NCBI GenBank assembly: GCA_004554085.1
Contig: SFNY01000003.1
Location: forward strand, 1-64,000
DNA from: Clostridiales bacterium
GTDB taxonomy: Bacteria; Bacillota; Clostridia; Christensenellales; Aristaeellaceae
Direction of reading: 5' to 3'
DNA: 64,000 bases
The number at the start of each line of letters is the position of its first letter. Position 1 is the first letter of the stretch. Below are positions 33,774-42,978 of this stretch, in pieces. The notes under the pieces were generated by a model. The model was not told the origin of the DNA. It saw only the letters and a list, made by a program, of their open reading frames with translations, and did no database searches. The position numbers were made by a program, and so were the translations under genes.

Positions 33774-34934
33774 ATGACAAAGAAGCGCGTTTTATCGATG
33801 CTATTCGTTCTTGCCCTGCTGACATGCTGGCTGGGCTATGCGGAGGGGATTGGGACGTCGGACAACACGGACAATCCGGCGGCGGAGGCCCAATCCAGCG
33901 TGCTGTGGCGCTATGACGACCAGCCGATTGAGAAAGACATCGAGATGGCGCAATTCAAGAGCACCCTGTACGAAAAGGGCTTTTACAGCTCGGCGCTCGG
34001 GAACGATACGGATATTCTCAACAGTCCTGAGCTGGATATCCAGACGAAGCTTGCGGTGAAGAAGCTGTGCGATCTGAACGACCTTGAATACTACAATAAC
34101 GGAGTTTCCTACGATGTCTGGTGGCGCGTCAGCCTGGAACCGGATTCGCTGCTTACTCCGGCGTCAACGGGAGAATACAGGTTGATTCCCTATCTGTCCC
34201 AGGACAGCGGATTGGATACGTCCATTCAGGATATTCAGAACCGCCTCGTTCAGCTGGGCTACAACGGGGATTCCTTCACAAGGGGAGTGTACGACAGCAG
34301 TTTGCAGGATGTGATCTATCAGTTCGCAGACTGGGAAAACTTCAGCTATTCGGAGAGCAGCAACGGAATACCGGCGGAGATGCAGCGGCATCTGTTCAGC
34401 GAGGCTGCGAAACCATATGTGCAGGAGTCGGCGTCGTTTGCGGAACGATTCAACAGATTCATGCTGTCAACGACGAGCATATTCGGCTTCGCGATTCCCA
34501 ATATTGCGCTGGGAATTGCGGGAATCGTGCTGGTGTGCCTGATTGTGCTGCTGATTCTAAAGCTGGTGCAGCCGGTGGAGAAGAAGGAAACCCCGCCTTC
34601 GGTACAGCACCGCAAGAGCAGGAAGAGGAAGCCGGGAGAGATCGAGTTTACGGTTTCGTATGAAAATCAACAGTGCGTGCACATCTGCAACATCAAGAAG
34701 GAGAAGTGCATCCGGATCGGCAGATCAACGGGCAGCTTCCCGCTGATAGCCGAGGACGGCAGCGTTTCCAGAAGGCACTGTGAGATTTACAGCGAGGGAA
34801 AAAAGCTCTATCTGCACGATTTTTCGACGTATGGGACGGAGATCAACGGGCGGATGTGCAAGCATGAAAAGCATGTTCTCCAAAGCGGAGATGTAATCAA
34901 AATGGGGAAGCATGTCATTACCGTGAAATATTGA
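33774..34934 (+). CDS. Membrane-anchored FHA-domain protein with peptidoglycan-binding-like segment
   Basis: This 386-residue protein has an N-terminal signal sequence (KKR, hydrophobic to about residue 23). An extracytoplasmic part holds a PG_binding_1-like stretch (DIQNRLVQLGYNGDSFTRGVY, near 150-175). One transmembrane helix lies near 238-262 and a cytoplasmic FHA domain near 300-386 (RIGRSTGSFPL, SVSRRHCEI, YGTEINGR). FHA domains bind phosphothreonine, so the tail could be read by or dock on the kinase/phosphatase pair of this cluster. GGGAG lies 9 bases before ATG 33774. It may couple cell-wall contact to secretion. Confidence 0.8.
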   Translation: MTKKRVLSMLFVLALLTCWLGYAEGIGTSDNTDNPAAEAQSSVLWRYDDQPIEKDIEMAQFKSTLYEKGFYSSALGNDTDILNSPELDIQTKLAVKKLCDLNDLEYYNNGVSYDVWWRVSLEPDSLLTPASTGEYRLIPYLSQDSGLDTSIQDIQNRLVQLGYNGDSFTRGVYDSSLQDVIYQFADWENFSYSESSNGIPAEMQRHLFSEAAKPYVQESASFAERFNRFMLSTTSIFGFAIPNIALGIAGIVLVCLIVLLILKLVQPVEKKETPPSVQHRKSRKRKPGEIEFTVSYENQQCVHICNIKKEKCIRIGRSTGSFPLIAEDGSVSRRHCEIYSEGKKLYLHDFSTYGTEINGRMCKHEKHVLQSGDVIKMGKHVITVKY

Positions 34935-34952
34935 GGGCGGAGGAATGTGTTG

Positions 34953-35495
34953 ATGAGCTCCGGACAGAGAAGAGTGTTGCTGGGCGTTGGCGGACTGCTG
35001 TTGGCATTCGTGCTGTTCTGGCTTGGAATTAACAGCATATTTCTGATGCTTGTGGCACTGATTCTGGTTCTGCTTGCATTGCTGATCGTCAAGAGGAACC
35101 GGCCGGAGCTTTTTTCATGCTTTTCCAGGAAAAAGCCCGAGATCAACGTCAAGCCGGACGAAAAGCCTGCTCCCAAGTGTGACAAGACCTACGTGGTCCT
35201 GTCCGAAGGCGTCGGAGCCGACGCCAAGCAGATCGCCGTCGACCGTCCGGTTTACAGAATCGGCCGGGCAGATGACTGCAATTGTGTGCTGCCCGGAAAG
35301 GGCATCAGCAGACATCATCTGAGAATTGAGTACAGCGAAACCGAAGGCGCGTGCTATGCAGTTGACGAGGATTCCAAAAATGGAACCTATCTGAACAGCG
35401 GGCGAATGGAGGTCGGCGTGCGATACCGTCTGACGCAGGGGGACAGAATCGCCATCGACGACCGGGCCTTTACCGTCGAGTACGCCCATTATTGA
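34953..35495 (+). CDS. FHA-domain protein with two N-terminal membrane helices
   Basis: This 180-residue protein has two adjacent hydrophobic helices (about residues 8-25 and 28-46) with a short turn, then a basic linker. A C-terminal FHA domain spans about 85-180 (RIGRADDCNCVLPGKGISRHHLRIE, SKNGTYLNSGR). GGCGGAGGA sits 8 bases before the ATG at 34953. It is a small membrane-tethered phosphothreonine reader, likely cytoplasmic-facing, between the larger FHA protein and EssC. It is the second of four FHA proteins in the cluster. Confidence 0.82.
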   Translation: MSSGQRRVLLGVGGLLLAFVLFWLGINSIFLMLVALILVLLALLIVKRNRPELFSCFSRKKPEINVKPDEKPAPKCDKTYVVLSEGVGADAKQIAVDRPVYRIGRADDCNCVLPGKGISRHHLRIEYSETEGACYAVDEDSKNGTYLNSGRMEVGVRYRLTQGDRIAIDDRAFTVEYAHY

Positions 35496-35568
35496 GCATT
35501 CACACAGGAGCCTTGCACGCTGAGAGAAGCGGGCGGGCGAAGAATCCGAAACAAAGGATGGTGTACCT

Positions 35569-38500
35569 ATGTATACAGCGTGGCTGTCATTCGGTGACTC
35601 CTGCAAGGATGTGTTCTTCCCGGATCACGAGAACTGGAATGTGAAAATTGTTCTAAGTCAGGAAGAAACAGGCTGGCAATACGATGTGAGCATCTCCATA
35701 CGAATGCTCGATGGCCACATGTATATGATGCCGGACAAGCCGCTGATCTGGAAGAACAGCGACCGGAACCGCGAATGCGAGGTCAGTCCGAATGTCGTGC
35801 TGAATATCTGCGACGGTAGGACGAACAGAATGCTGACCGTGATCATCAAGCAGTGGGATCGGAACTGGCTCTGCTTCGACAAGTATGTCATGAAGCGGGG
35901 CAGGCTGCTCGTCGGTCGCAGCGATCAGGCGGACATCCGCGATACCAGCTCCGTGATCAGCTCGGAGCACGGCACGCTGTCCATGGACGAGCACGACCGC
36001 ATCGAGTATCGGGATCACTCCGCGAACGGCACCTATCTCAACGGCCGCAAGATGTCCGGAAATGCCGTGCGGCTGGGATACGGAGACATTCTTTCCTTCA
36101 CCTCCGGAATGAAGATCGTGTGCCTCGGCGCATACATTGCGGTCAACCGTATGCCGAGCATCAGGCAGGTTCGCCTCGAGAAGCGGAAGGCGCCGGCGGC
36201 GCCCGCGCGCAGGGAGGACGATCTGCAGACCAACGTCTGCATCGAATACCAGCGCGCGCCGCGCATGCTTGCAAAGTGCGAGCTTGAGGACGTGGAGATC
36301 GAGCCGCCGATCCCGAAGCAGGGACAGGCGCAGGGGCCGCTGATTCTGCAGCTGGGCCCCTCCATGACGATGGTGCTGCCGATGCTCATGGGCACCGTGG
36401 TTGCCAGCGGCGGCAGTCGTCTGATCTCGTCCGGCCTCGTCATGATTTCAACCTCCTCCGTGCTGGCGGTGATGTGGGGCCTGGCCAACCGGAGCTACCG
36501 CAAGAAGCAGGAGCGAATCGCCGAGACCCGCCGCAGGGAGCTGTACCAGCAGTACATTCAGGAGATGGAGGCAGAGCTGAAGGAGAACGTTGCCCGGGAG
36601 TTTCACAGGCTGTCGGAGAACTATCCCAACGCAGCGCAGTGCGCCGCGCTGCCCTCCGATCAGACGCACCGGCTCTGGAACCGCATGCCGACGCATCCGG
36701 ATTTTCTGCACGTGCGCGTGGGCACCGGAACTGTGAAAATGCCCTATGAAATCTCGATTCCCAAACAGAAGCTGTCCATCATTGACGATGCGCTGCGCAA
36801 TGAGCCGAGCCGGCTGAAGCAGACGTACAGCACGATCGCTGATGCACCGGTGATCCTGCCTCTGCTCGAGGAGCCGGTCATCGGAATTCTGGGCGATATT
36901 CAGGCAACCCTGTTCGCCCAGGGCATGCTGATGCAGATTGCGGCGCTGCACAGCTATCACGATGTGCGCATCGTGGTATTGACGGAAGAAGCAAGCGCGT
37001 CGCAGTGGGCATGGGCGCGCTGGCTGCCGCATGTGTTTGCAAACGAGGATCGCGACCTGCGCATGGTTGCGAGCACCCCTGGCGATATTCATGACGTCGT
37101 TTCGTATCTGGACGAGGTCGTGACGATCCGAAAGAACAGCGCCCGGCGCGACGATGCGGAGGAGGATGCGGGCAATCAGACGGATATGCCGCTGCCGCAT
37201 TACGTCGTCTTTTGCACGAGCTATCGCATTCTGGAGAGCGAACCGGCGATGCGCTCGCTGCTGATCAACCATTTCGGCATGACGCTGGTCATGACCGCCA
37301 CGACGCTCTCCAATCTGCCCAAGGAATGCAGCTGCGTGCTGGACATTCATGGAAACAAGGGAACCATGCACAGCTGCGCCGGCGACTCCAGGGCCATCGA
37401 GTTTGAGTATCCGGACCGAACCTGCATCAAGTCGTTCTCCAAGCAGATGGCGCCGCTGCGGGTGCGGGACGTCGCGGAGAGTGCGGCGATCCCGACGCTG
37501 GTGTCGTTCCTGGACATCTACAACGTGCGCAGGGTGGAGAATCTGGACGTATGGCGCATGTGGTCGGAGAATCATACCTATGACGGACTCAAGTCGGTCA
37601 TCGGCTATCGCGCCGGCTCGCAGCCGTTTGTGCTGGACATCTCCGACAAGTATCACGGCCCGCACGGCCTGATCGCCGGCACCACAGGCTCGGGCAAGTC
37701 GGTCATGCTGGAGACGTACATCCTGTCGCTGGCGCTGAACTATTCGCCGCGCTACGTGCAGTTCATCCTGATCGACTACAAGGGCGGCGGCATGGCGGAC
37801 GCCTTCCGCAACCTGCCGCATGTTGCCGGCATCATCGACAATTTGCAGGGCGAGCGCGTCATCAATCGTGCGCTTGCGTCCCTGAATGGCGAAATTCATC
37901 GCCGAGAGCTGATTTTCAAGGAACACAAGGTCAACAACATCAACGATTACACCCGCCAGTTCGGTGAGGAGAGGGGCAAGGAGCTGCCGCATCTCGTCAT
38001 CATCGTGGATGAATTTGCCGAACTGAAGGCGGATCAGCCCGACTTCATGCGCGAGCTGGTCAGTGCGTCGCGCGTGGGCAGATCCCTGGGCATCCACCTG
38101 ATCCTGTCGACGCAGAAGCCGTCCAACTCCGTCAGCGATGAAATCTGGGCAAACTCGCGCTTCCATCTCTGCCTGCGCGTGCAGACGCGCCAGGATTCCA
38201 TGGAAATGCTCAAGCGCCCGGACGCAGCATACATCAAGGGCATGGGCCGCTGCTTCATCCAGATCGGCAACGACGAATTGTTCGAGCAGGTGCAGACGAG
38301 CTATTCGGGCCTGAGCTACCGGCCTGACGAGCCGCGCGAGGAGGAGATGCCGCAGCTGATCTCGCCCATCGGACATGTGGTGCGCGTGCCCAGAATACTC
38401 GACAAGGAAGAAAATAAGAAGGAAACGACGCAGATGGACGCGGTGCTGGAGCGCATCTATCAGGTCGCGGGCGAGCACAACATTCTGCACAGCCGTCAGA

Positions 38501-40311
38501 TGTGGCTGCCTGAGCTGCCGGGGCGCATTGCCCTGCGGGATCTGGAGCTGTTCCAGCGGTTTGCATGGGATGGCGAAAGCTATGCCAATCCGGAGAATGT
38601 ATCCGCCATGATCGGTCTCGCGGACGACGTGGCGCGGCAGCGCTATCTGCCCTATTTCATCGATCTGACCGCAATGCGGAATCTGATTGTCGTCGGCTCG
38701 ACGGGAACCGGAAAGACAACGTTCCTGCAGAGCTTGGTTTACAGCATGTGCAGCATGTATGATCCGGAGCATCTGCACTTCTATATTCTGAGCTATACCA
38801 GCCAGACGCTTGGCAACCTGACGGCGTTTCCGCAGGTGGGCGACATCGTCTTTGAGGACGATGTGGTGTCGACGAAGCGCTTCCTCAACATGATGATGGA
38901 GGAGATGACGCGAAGGGCGGAGCTCTTTGCGCAGTCGGCCACAGACAGCTTCACCGAGTTCAACAGTGCGCGCAGGCGCAGCGGTGAAGCGCCGGTGCCG
39001 GCCATCGTCATCCTTGTCGACCGCTTTGAACAGCTGCGGAACATGTTCGCAAACGACGAGTACTACACGAAGTGCATCCAGCGCCTGATTTCCGAGGGCA
39101 GCGGACGCGGCATTCATCTGGTCGTCACCGCGATGGCGAAGAACGAGGTGCCCTCCAAGCTGCATTCGTTCTTCGGCGGACTTTCGCTTCAGGGCAAGGA
39201 CAGAAGCGACATCTCGGATTGCATCGGCATGCGTGTGCCCTTCGACATGCCGCCCGTCGCCAACCTTGCGGGTCGCGCGACCGGCGTAATCGACGGTGCG
39301 ATCTACGAGATTCAGCTGGCGCTCGGTGGAAGAAGGGCGGCGCACGACGGATCCGGCTTTGCGTCGCTGGGCGACGCCTCCGGATTCATCATCACGCACC
39401 GGCTGGACGGCGACGCCGGCATGACGGATGTGGATCGTGCGGAGGGCATCCTGTCGCTGGCGCAGGAGATGTCTGCGGCATGGAAGGGAAAGCGTCCCGA
39501 GGCCATCCGCAGGATTCCGGAAAAGCCGGTGTGGACGGATCTGCAGCGCCTGAGCGGCTACGCGGAGATGATCCATTCCGATTTCATGGTTCCGATCGGA
39601 TACGACATGGTGCAGGCCACACTGGCGGGACTGAATCTGGAAGCGAAGCCGTCGTGGGTCGTCCATGGCCCGCGCCGCAGCGGAATCACGAACTATCTGA
39701 AGCTGATGGCGCGCGTGATGCGCGATCGCGGGGCGGATCTCTTCATCATCGCCGATCCGGGCTGGAAGCGCTTTGCCCGCGAGCTCGATGCGCCGCTTTA
39801 CAGCACCGCGGACGAGATCTTCGATTTCCTGAACATGTTCATCAAGGAGTACGCGGGGCCGCGCAAGCCCCTGCATGACGTGGCGGAGCAGCAGAGCAAG
39901 GCCGCCATGCGCAAGCAGGCGATGGAATTCAAGCAGGTCTGCGTTCTCATTGACAATGCGGAGAGGCTCTACAACCAGTTCAGCCGCGAGGAGGACGGCA
40001 GCCGGATGCGCGTCATGCAGGGCCTGCTGAGCCAGATCGCGAGCAAGAAATACTACAATTTTGCGATTTTCATGGGCATAAGCGCCGCCGAGCGACAGGT
40101 AATCTCCTTTGAACCGCTGAAGACGGCGATTGCGCAGGGCCGCGCCATCAGTTTGGGCGGCAAGCTGAGCGAATTTGATCCCTGCGGCGTGGGGCAGGCC
40201 CTTCCGACAAACGTTCGCGGCAAGGCCTGGCCGCTCGGCCAGGGCTTTGTCGGCGACAGTGGCAATGTTCTGCAGATCGTTGTTCCGTTGGCAGAAGTGG
40301 AAGAGGATTGA
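35569..40311 (+). CDS. essC: EssC/YukBA-type T7SS ATPase with FHA domains
   Basis: This 1580-residue FtsK/SpoIIIE-family motor is the defining component of type VII secretion. Layout: N-terminal FHA-like region (1-95), clear FHA domain (about 108-180; RLLVGRSDQADI, SSEHGTL, SANGTYLNGR), and two transmembrane helices (about 265-310). ATPase 1 has Walker A GTTGSGKS near 704 and Walker B LVIIVDEFAEL near 808. ATPase 2 has GSTGTGKT near 1041 and IVILVDRFEQL. ATPase 3 is degenerate, with GPRRSGITN near 1365 instead of a P-loop. This matches Firmicutes EssC (two FHA plus three ATPase domains). It recognises WXG100 substrates and drives export. Confidence 0.95.
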   Translation: MYTAWLSFGDSCKDVFFPDHENWNVKIVLSQEETGWQYDVSISIRMLDGHMYMMPDKPLIWKNSDRNRECEVSPNVVLNICDGRTNRMLTVIIKQWDRNWLCFDKYVMKRGRLLVGRSDQADIRDTSSVISSEHGTLSMDEHDRIEYRDHSANGTYLNGRKMSGNAVRLGYGDILSFTSGMKIVCLGAYIAVNRMPSIRQVRLEKRKAPAAPARREDDLQTNVCIEYQRAPRMLAKCELEDVEIEPPIPKQGQAQGPLILQLGPSMTMVLPMLMGTVVASGGSRLISSGLVMISTSSVLAVMWGLANRSYRKKQERIAETRRRELYQQYIQEMEAELKENVAREFHRLSENYPNAAQCAALPSDQTHRLWNRMPTHPDFLHVRVGTGTVKMPYEISIPKQKLSIIDDALRNEPSRLKQTYSTIADAPVILPLLEEPVIGILGDIQATLFAQGMLMQIAALHSYHDVRIVVLTEEASASQWAWARWLPHVFANEDRDLRMVASTPGDIHDVVSYLDEVVTIRKNSARRDDAEEDAGNQTDMPLPHYVVFCTSYRILESEPAMRSLLINHFGMTLVMTATTLSNLPKECSCVLDIHGNKGTMHSCAGDSRAIEFEYPDRTCIKSFSKQMAPLRVRDVAESAAIPTLVSFLDIYNVRRVENLDVWRMWSENHTYDGLKSVIGYRAGSQPFVLDISDKYHGPHGLIAGTTGSGKSVMLETYILSLALNYSPRYVQFILIDYKGGGMADAFRNLPHVAGIIDNLQGERVINRALASLNGEIHRRELIFKEHKVNNINDYTRQFGEERGKELPHLVIIVDEFAELKADQPDFMRELVSASRVGRSLGIHLILSTQKPSNSVSDEIWANSRFHLCLRVQTRQDSMEMLKRPDAAYIKGMGRCFIQIGNDELFEQVQTSYSGLSYRPDEPREEEMPQLISPIGHVVRVPRILDKEENKKETTQMDAVLERIYQVAGEHNILHSRQMWLPELPGRIALRDLELFQRFAWDGESYANPENVSAMIGLADDVARQRYLPYFIDLTAMRNLIVVGSTGTGKTTFLQSLVYSMCSMYDPEHLHFYILSYTSQTLGNLTAFPQVGDIVFEDDVVSTKRFLNMMMEEMTRRAELFAQSATDSFTEFNSARRRSGEAPVPAIVILVDRFEQLRNMFANDEYYTKCIQRLISEGSGRGIHLVVTAMAKNEVPSKLHSFFGGLSLQGKDRSDISDCIGMRVPFDMPPVANLAGRATGVIDGAIYEIQLALGGRRAAHDGSGFASLGDASGFIITHRLDGDAGMTDVDRAEGILSLAQEMSAAWKGKRPEAIRRIPEKPVWTDLQRLSGYAEMIHSDFMVPIGYDMVQATLAGLNLEAKPSWVVHGPRRSGITNYLKLMARVMRDRGADLFIIADPGWKRFARELDAPLYSTADEIFDFLNMFIKEYAGPRKPLHDVAEQQSKAAMRKQAMEFKQVCVLIDNAERLYNQFSREEDGSRMRVMQGLLSQIASKKYYNFAIFMGISAAERQVISFEPLKTAIAQGRAISLGGKLSEFDPCGVGQALPTNVRGKAWPLGQGFVGDSGNVLQIVVPLAEVEED

Positions 40312-40322
40312 GGAGATAGACG

Positions 40323-41072
40323 ATGCTGCCGGTGATTGTATGTGAACCGAATCCGCAACTGCGGGTGCAATGGATGGAAGAGCTGGATGAGCTGGCACAC
40401 GGCGATTACGCATGTGTGCGCATGAATCTGATGTATGGTCTCGAGCATGAGCTGGAGCGCATGCTCGAGACCGAATCGGGCGTCATGCTGGTGATCCTTG
40501 CAGTCAGCGGTGGAACGAAGGATGAAATCAACAGAAAGCTGGCGCTGTTCGATGCAATCACCGTTCGCAATCGCGACAATTATACCCTGGTTTGCATTCA
40601 CGATCCGAACCAGGTTGCGGAGGTGCTGAACCGGTGCATGCGCCCGGCGGGCATCCTGATCAAGCCGTTCGAGCGCGTACGGATGGAGGAGAGCCTGCGG
40701 AGAATTCTCGACGACTATATCGCCCTTCAGGGGATTGAGGACAACGATGCGTTCATGATGATCTCCTCGGGCAGAACGATCCAGCGCATCGCCTACACGG
40801 AAATCATGTATCTGGAGGCGTGCGACAAGATGCTCAATATCTGCACGAAGCGGCACGTCATCACGGCGCGGATGAGCCTGAATGCGGTGGAGAGCACGCT
40901 TCCCAAGCTGTTTGTCCGATGCCATCGCTCGTACATCGTAAACCGCAATTGCATTGAACAGCTGGATCTGACGAATATGATGGTGGAATTGAAGACGCGG
41001 GAGAAGCTACCGGTGTCGCGCTCGTACAAGAATGCGCTGCGCCAGAGCTTTGGAACGGAGGCAATGGAGTGA
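40323..41072 (+). CDS. LytTR-family DNA-binding regulator with atypical receiver domain
   Basis: This 249-residue AgrA/LytR-like regulator has residues 1 to about 120 folding like a response-regulator receiver. However, the third-strand segment LVILAVSGGT lacks the phosphorylated aspartate, while the late lysine is kept in LIKPF. Residues about 140-245 are a LytTR DNA-binding domain (IMYLEACDKML, FVRCHRSYIVNRNCI). It begins 11 bases after essC and overlaps the next gene. It probably regulates this or another locus through a phosphorylation-independent signal. No histidine kinase lies nearby. Confidence 0.85.
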   Translation: MLPVIVCEPNPQLRVQWMEELDELAHGDYACVRMNLMYGLEHELERMLETESGVMLVILAVSGGTKDEINRKLALFDAITVRNRDNYTLVCIHDPNQVAEVLNRCMRPAGILIKPFERVRMEESLRRILDDYIALQGIEDNDAFMMISSGRTIQRIAYTEIMYLEACDKMLNICTKRHVITARMSLNAVESTLPKLFVRCHRSYIVNRNCIEQLDLTNMMVELKTREKLPVSRSYKNALRQSFGTEAME

Positions 41073-41578
41073 AGATTGAAAGAATTGCCTTTCGGTTTCA
41101 GAAGGATGAAATGCAGGTTCTGATGAGGCTGCTGGGCATCGAAGCTCTGCCGGGAGTGGAAACCGGCGCCGCGGCAGATGAAGAACGCGCGCTGCAGGGC
41201 CTGATCGACGATGGAATTGTTCAGGCTGTGGGAACGGAAACGATGCTGGTGGATCGCGCAGTTTCGCTGACGCTGCTGAATGCCGCCGCGCATGAATGCT
41301 GCGCGATGGTCGAATCGGAGCGCGCCCGCATGGTTTTGTTCAGGGGAAAGCTCTTTGACGTGATTGTCAATACGAACGAAGATATGAGCAGTCTTTGCCC
41401 GGTCAGGGAATGGGGACAGGCCTGCCGCCAGTTTCTGCAGGAGGCGGCGCGCATGCAGGCCGTCAGGTTTGCATTCATGGAGAAGGGGACTGACCTGAAC
41501 TGGGAGGATGCGCCGCAGGATGGCCTGACAGAGATTTTGAGGCAGAAGCTGTCGCTGTACAGCGGACGAGAGGATTGA
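41069..41578 (+). CDS. Conserved-position T7SS cluster protein of unknown function
   Basis: This 169-residue soluble protein has no signal or transmembrane helix. It starts with GTG overlapping the regulator stop (GTGA). The N-terminal third has a winged-helix-like pattern (LMRLLGIEALPG ... ERALQGLIDDGIV). The middle is rich in Ala and Met, with paired cysteines (HECCAMVE). I do not recognise the family. Size and position between EssC and the YukD/WXG100 genes are reminiscent of EspG-type cytosolic substrate chaperones of actinobacterial ESX systems, but no sequence motif proves that. Confidence 0.6.
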   Translation: MKIERIAFRFQKDEMQVLMRLLGIEALPGVETGAAADEERALQGLIDDGIVQAVGTETMLVDRAVSLTLLNAAAHECCAMVESERARMVLFRGKLFDVIVNTNEDMSSLCPVREWGQACRQFLQEAARMQAVRFAFMEKGTDLNWEDAPQDGLTEILRQKLSLYSGRED

Positions 41579-41582
41579 AAAC

Positions 41583-41834
41583 ATGCAGACGATTATCGTG
41601 GAAGTATTTGTTCCGGCAGTCTCTGAAACCTTTGACTTCAGATTGCCCTCGACGGCATATCTGAATGATGTGGTCAATGAGGTGATTCGCATCCTGGAGG
41701 CGACCCAGCACAACCTCATGTTCGACAAGGATGAACCGATGCTCTGCGACCGCATGCGCAACAGGGCGATGAACCTCTGGGAGACGGTCGCCGAGGCGGG
41801 GCTGCGGGATGGCGCGCGCCTGATCCTCGTGTAA
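41583..41834 (+). CDS. YukD/EsaB-type ubiquitin-like T7SS protein
   Basis: This 83-residue protein has the beta-grasp pattern typical of YukD/EsaB: an initial strand IIVEVFVPAVSETFDFRLP, a helix (LNDVVNEVIRILE) and final strands (LRDGARLILV). YukD-like proteins are part of Firmicutes T7SS and regulate or assist export through the EssC machinery. It lies 4 bases after the previous stop and directly before the WXG100 array. Confidence 0.85.
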   Translation: MQTIIVEVFVPAVSETFDFRLPSTAYLNDVVNEVIRILEATQHNLMFDKDEPMLCDRMRNRAMNLWETVAEAGLRDGARLILV

Positions 41835-41981
41835 AGCGGCAAAAATACCGTTCGCGCCAGAAAACGGGCAATTCGTCGCATTTTGCTGAAAGATCACGGC
41901 GGGATGCGTAGAATAACAAGTGTCAAGAGGAAATGCAAACAACGCATGAACCGAGCAGCAAACTGAAAGGAGAAAGGAACA

Positions 41982-42275
41982 ATGATCGGAGAACTTCTTG
42001 TACAGGCATCAGAACTTCTGCAGGCAGCAGCGGAGATGAACCAGGCGATGGAACTCTACCACGAGGCCGTGGATGCGGCAAAGACGGCCGCTGGTGAGCT
42101 GGCCTCCAAGTGGGAGGGCGCTTCCAAGGATGCGTTCGTCGCACATCAGGAGAATGCCTACAACTGGCACATGAGCATCATCGGCGTGGTGAACGAGATG
42201 ATTTCGGTGATCCGCAGGGCTGTGGATCTGTACAATCAGATGGAAGATACCGTGAAGGGCTTTATGCAGGGCTGA
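41982..42275 (+). CDS. WXG100 (EsxA-like) protein 1
   Basis: This 97-residue helical-hairpin protein has WEG at 44-46 between two amphipathic helices and a C-terminal YxxxE-type signal (YNQME) near residue 86, the pattern EssC recognises. AAAGGAG precedes the ATG. It is the first of eight small ESX-like genes in tandem. WXG100 proteins are secreted as dimers and are needed for export of larger effectors. Confidence 0.9.
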   Translation: MIGELLVQASELLQAAAEMNQAMELYHEAVDAAKTAAGELASKWEGASKDAFVAHQENAYNWHMSIIGVVNEMISVIRRAVDLYNQMEDTVKGFMQG

Positions 42276-42307
42276 CCGCAGAGAATTCATGAGAGGAGAG
42301 AAAAAAC

Positions 42308-42640
42308 ATGGCAGCAAATGATCGCATTCTCGTGAGCACTTCCGAGATGGAAGCCACGATTCAGAAATATGAAGATGCACGTTCTACGATCGAAGACTCC
42401 TTTGCGAAGCTGGAGTCCGCGAAGGATCATCTGGACAATTGCTACAAGGGACCGGCCTGGGCAGCCCTGACTGCAAAGTGGGCCTCGATCTACCTCAACC
42501 TGAAGACGGCGAACCGGGCCATCGACGCGGCAGTGAACGGCCTGCGCAACACCATCAGCACGATGGAGGAGAAGGAATCCGCGAACTCCAGTACCAATGC
42601 TTCCCTGGATGTTGGCACTGCCCCCACGGTATATCTCTGA
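42308..42640 (+). CDS. ESX-like small helical protein (WXG variant)
   Basis: This 110-residue protein has the size and two-helix pattern of WXG100 but YKG (46-48) in place of WXG, with a tryptophan three residues later (GPAW). The tail is Ser/Thr/Asn-rich and lacks a clear YxxxD signal, so it may be the partner of a signal-bearing subunit. GAGAGGAG precedes the ATG. Confidence 0.7.
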   Translation: MAANDRILVSTSEMEATIQKYEDARSTIEDSFAKLESAKDHLDNCYKGPAWAALTAKWASIYLNLKTANRAIDAAVNGLRNTISTMEEKESANSSTNASLDVGTAPTVYL

Positions 42641-42687
42641 TCGGCAAGGAATTGGGTTTCCGCTAGGAACAAGGAGGGGCATCGGCA

Positions 42688-42966
42688 ATGGCAGTGTATG
42701 ATTCGGCCAAAACACGTGAGGTCGCAAGGCTGATCGGCAGGTTGGCGGAAAGCGTGAACTCGGGTGTCTCACCGGCATTGCGCCGCAGCGTGGAAGAAAC
42801 GGACGTGATGCAGGGCAAGACCGCAGAAGCGCTGGAAGAACGCTTGCAGCTTCTGACGAAGAGGTGTTCGGGCATGGTCAATGAGCTGGAAGAATTGTCA
42901 CGACTGCTGAACAGATGTGCCGATGTCATGGAAGAGACTGACGAACAGCTCGCCGGCAAGCTGTAG
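42688..42966 (+). CDS. ESX-like small helical protein without Trp
   Basis: This 92-residue protein has two long helices around MQGKTAEALEERL, where a WXG100 protein has WxGxAAxxF; the tryptophan is replaced by methionine. Similar MQG forms appear as partner or chaperone-like subunits of T7SS effectors. AGGAGGGG lies upstream. It resembles the gene at 44380 (NFEGQAAEALDARL), so the two may be paralogs. Confidence 0.7.
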   Translation: MAVYDSAKTREVARLIGRLAESVNSGVSPALRRSVEETDVMQGKTAEALEERLQLLTKRCSGMVNELEELSRLLNRCADVMEETDEQLAGKL

Positions 42967-42978
42967 CAGGAGGTTTGA

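Noticed and set aside
36448..40413. 1321-codon minus-strand open frame opposite essC
   Set aside because: Mirror frame of the EssC gene with a His/Arg/Ala-rich composition and no motifs; the EssC reading explains the DNA fully.
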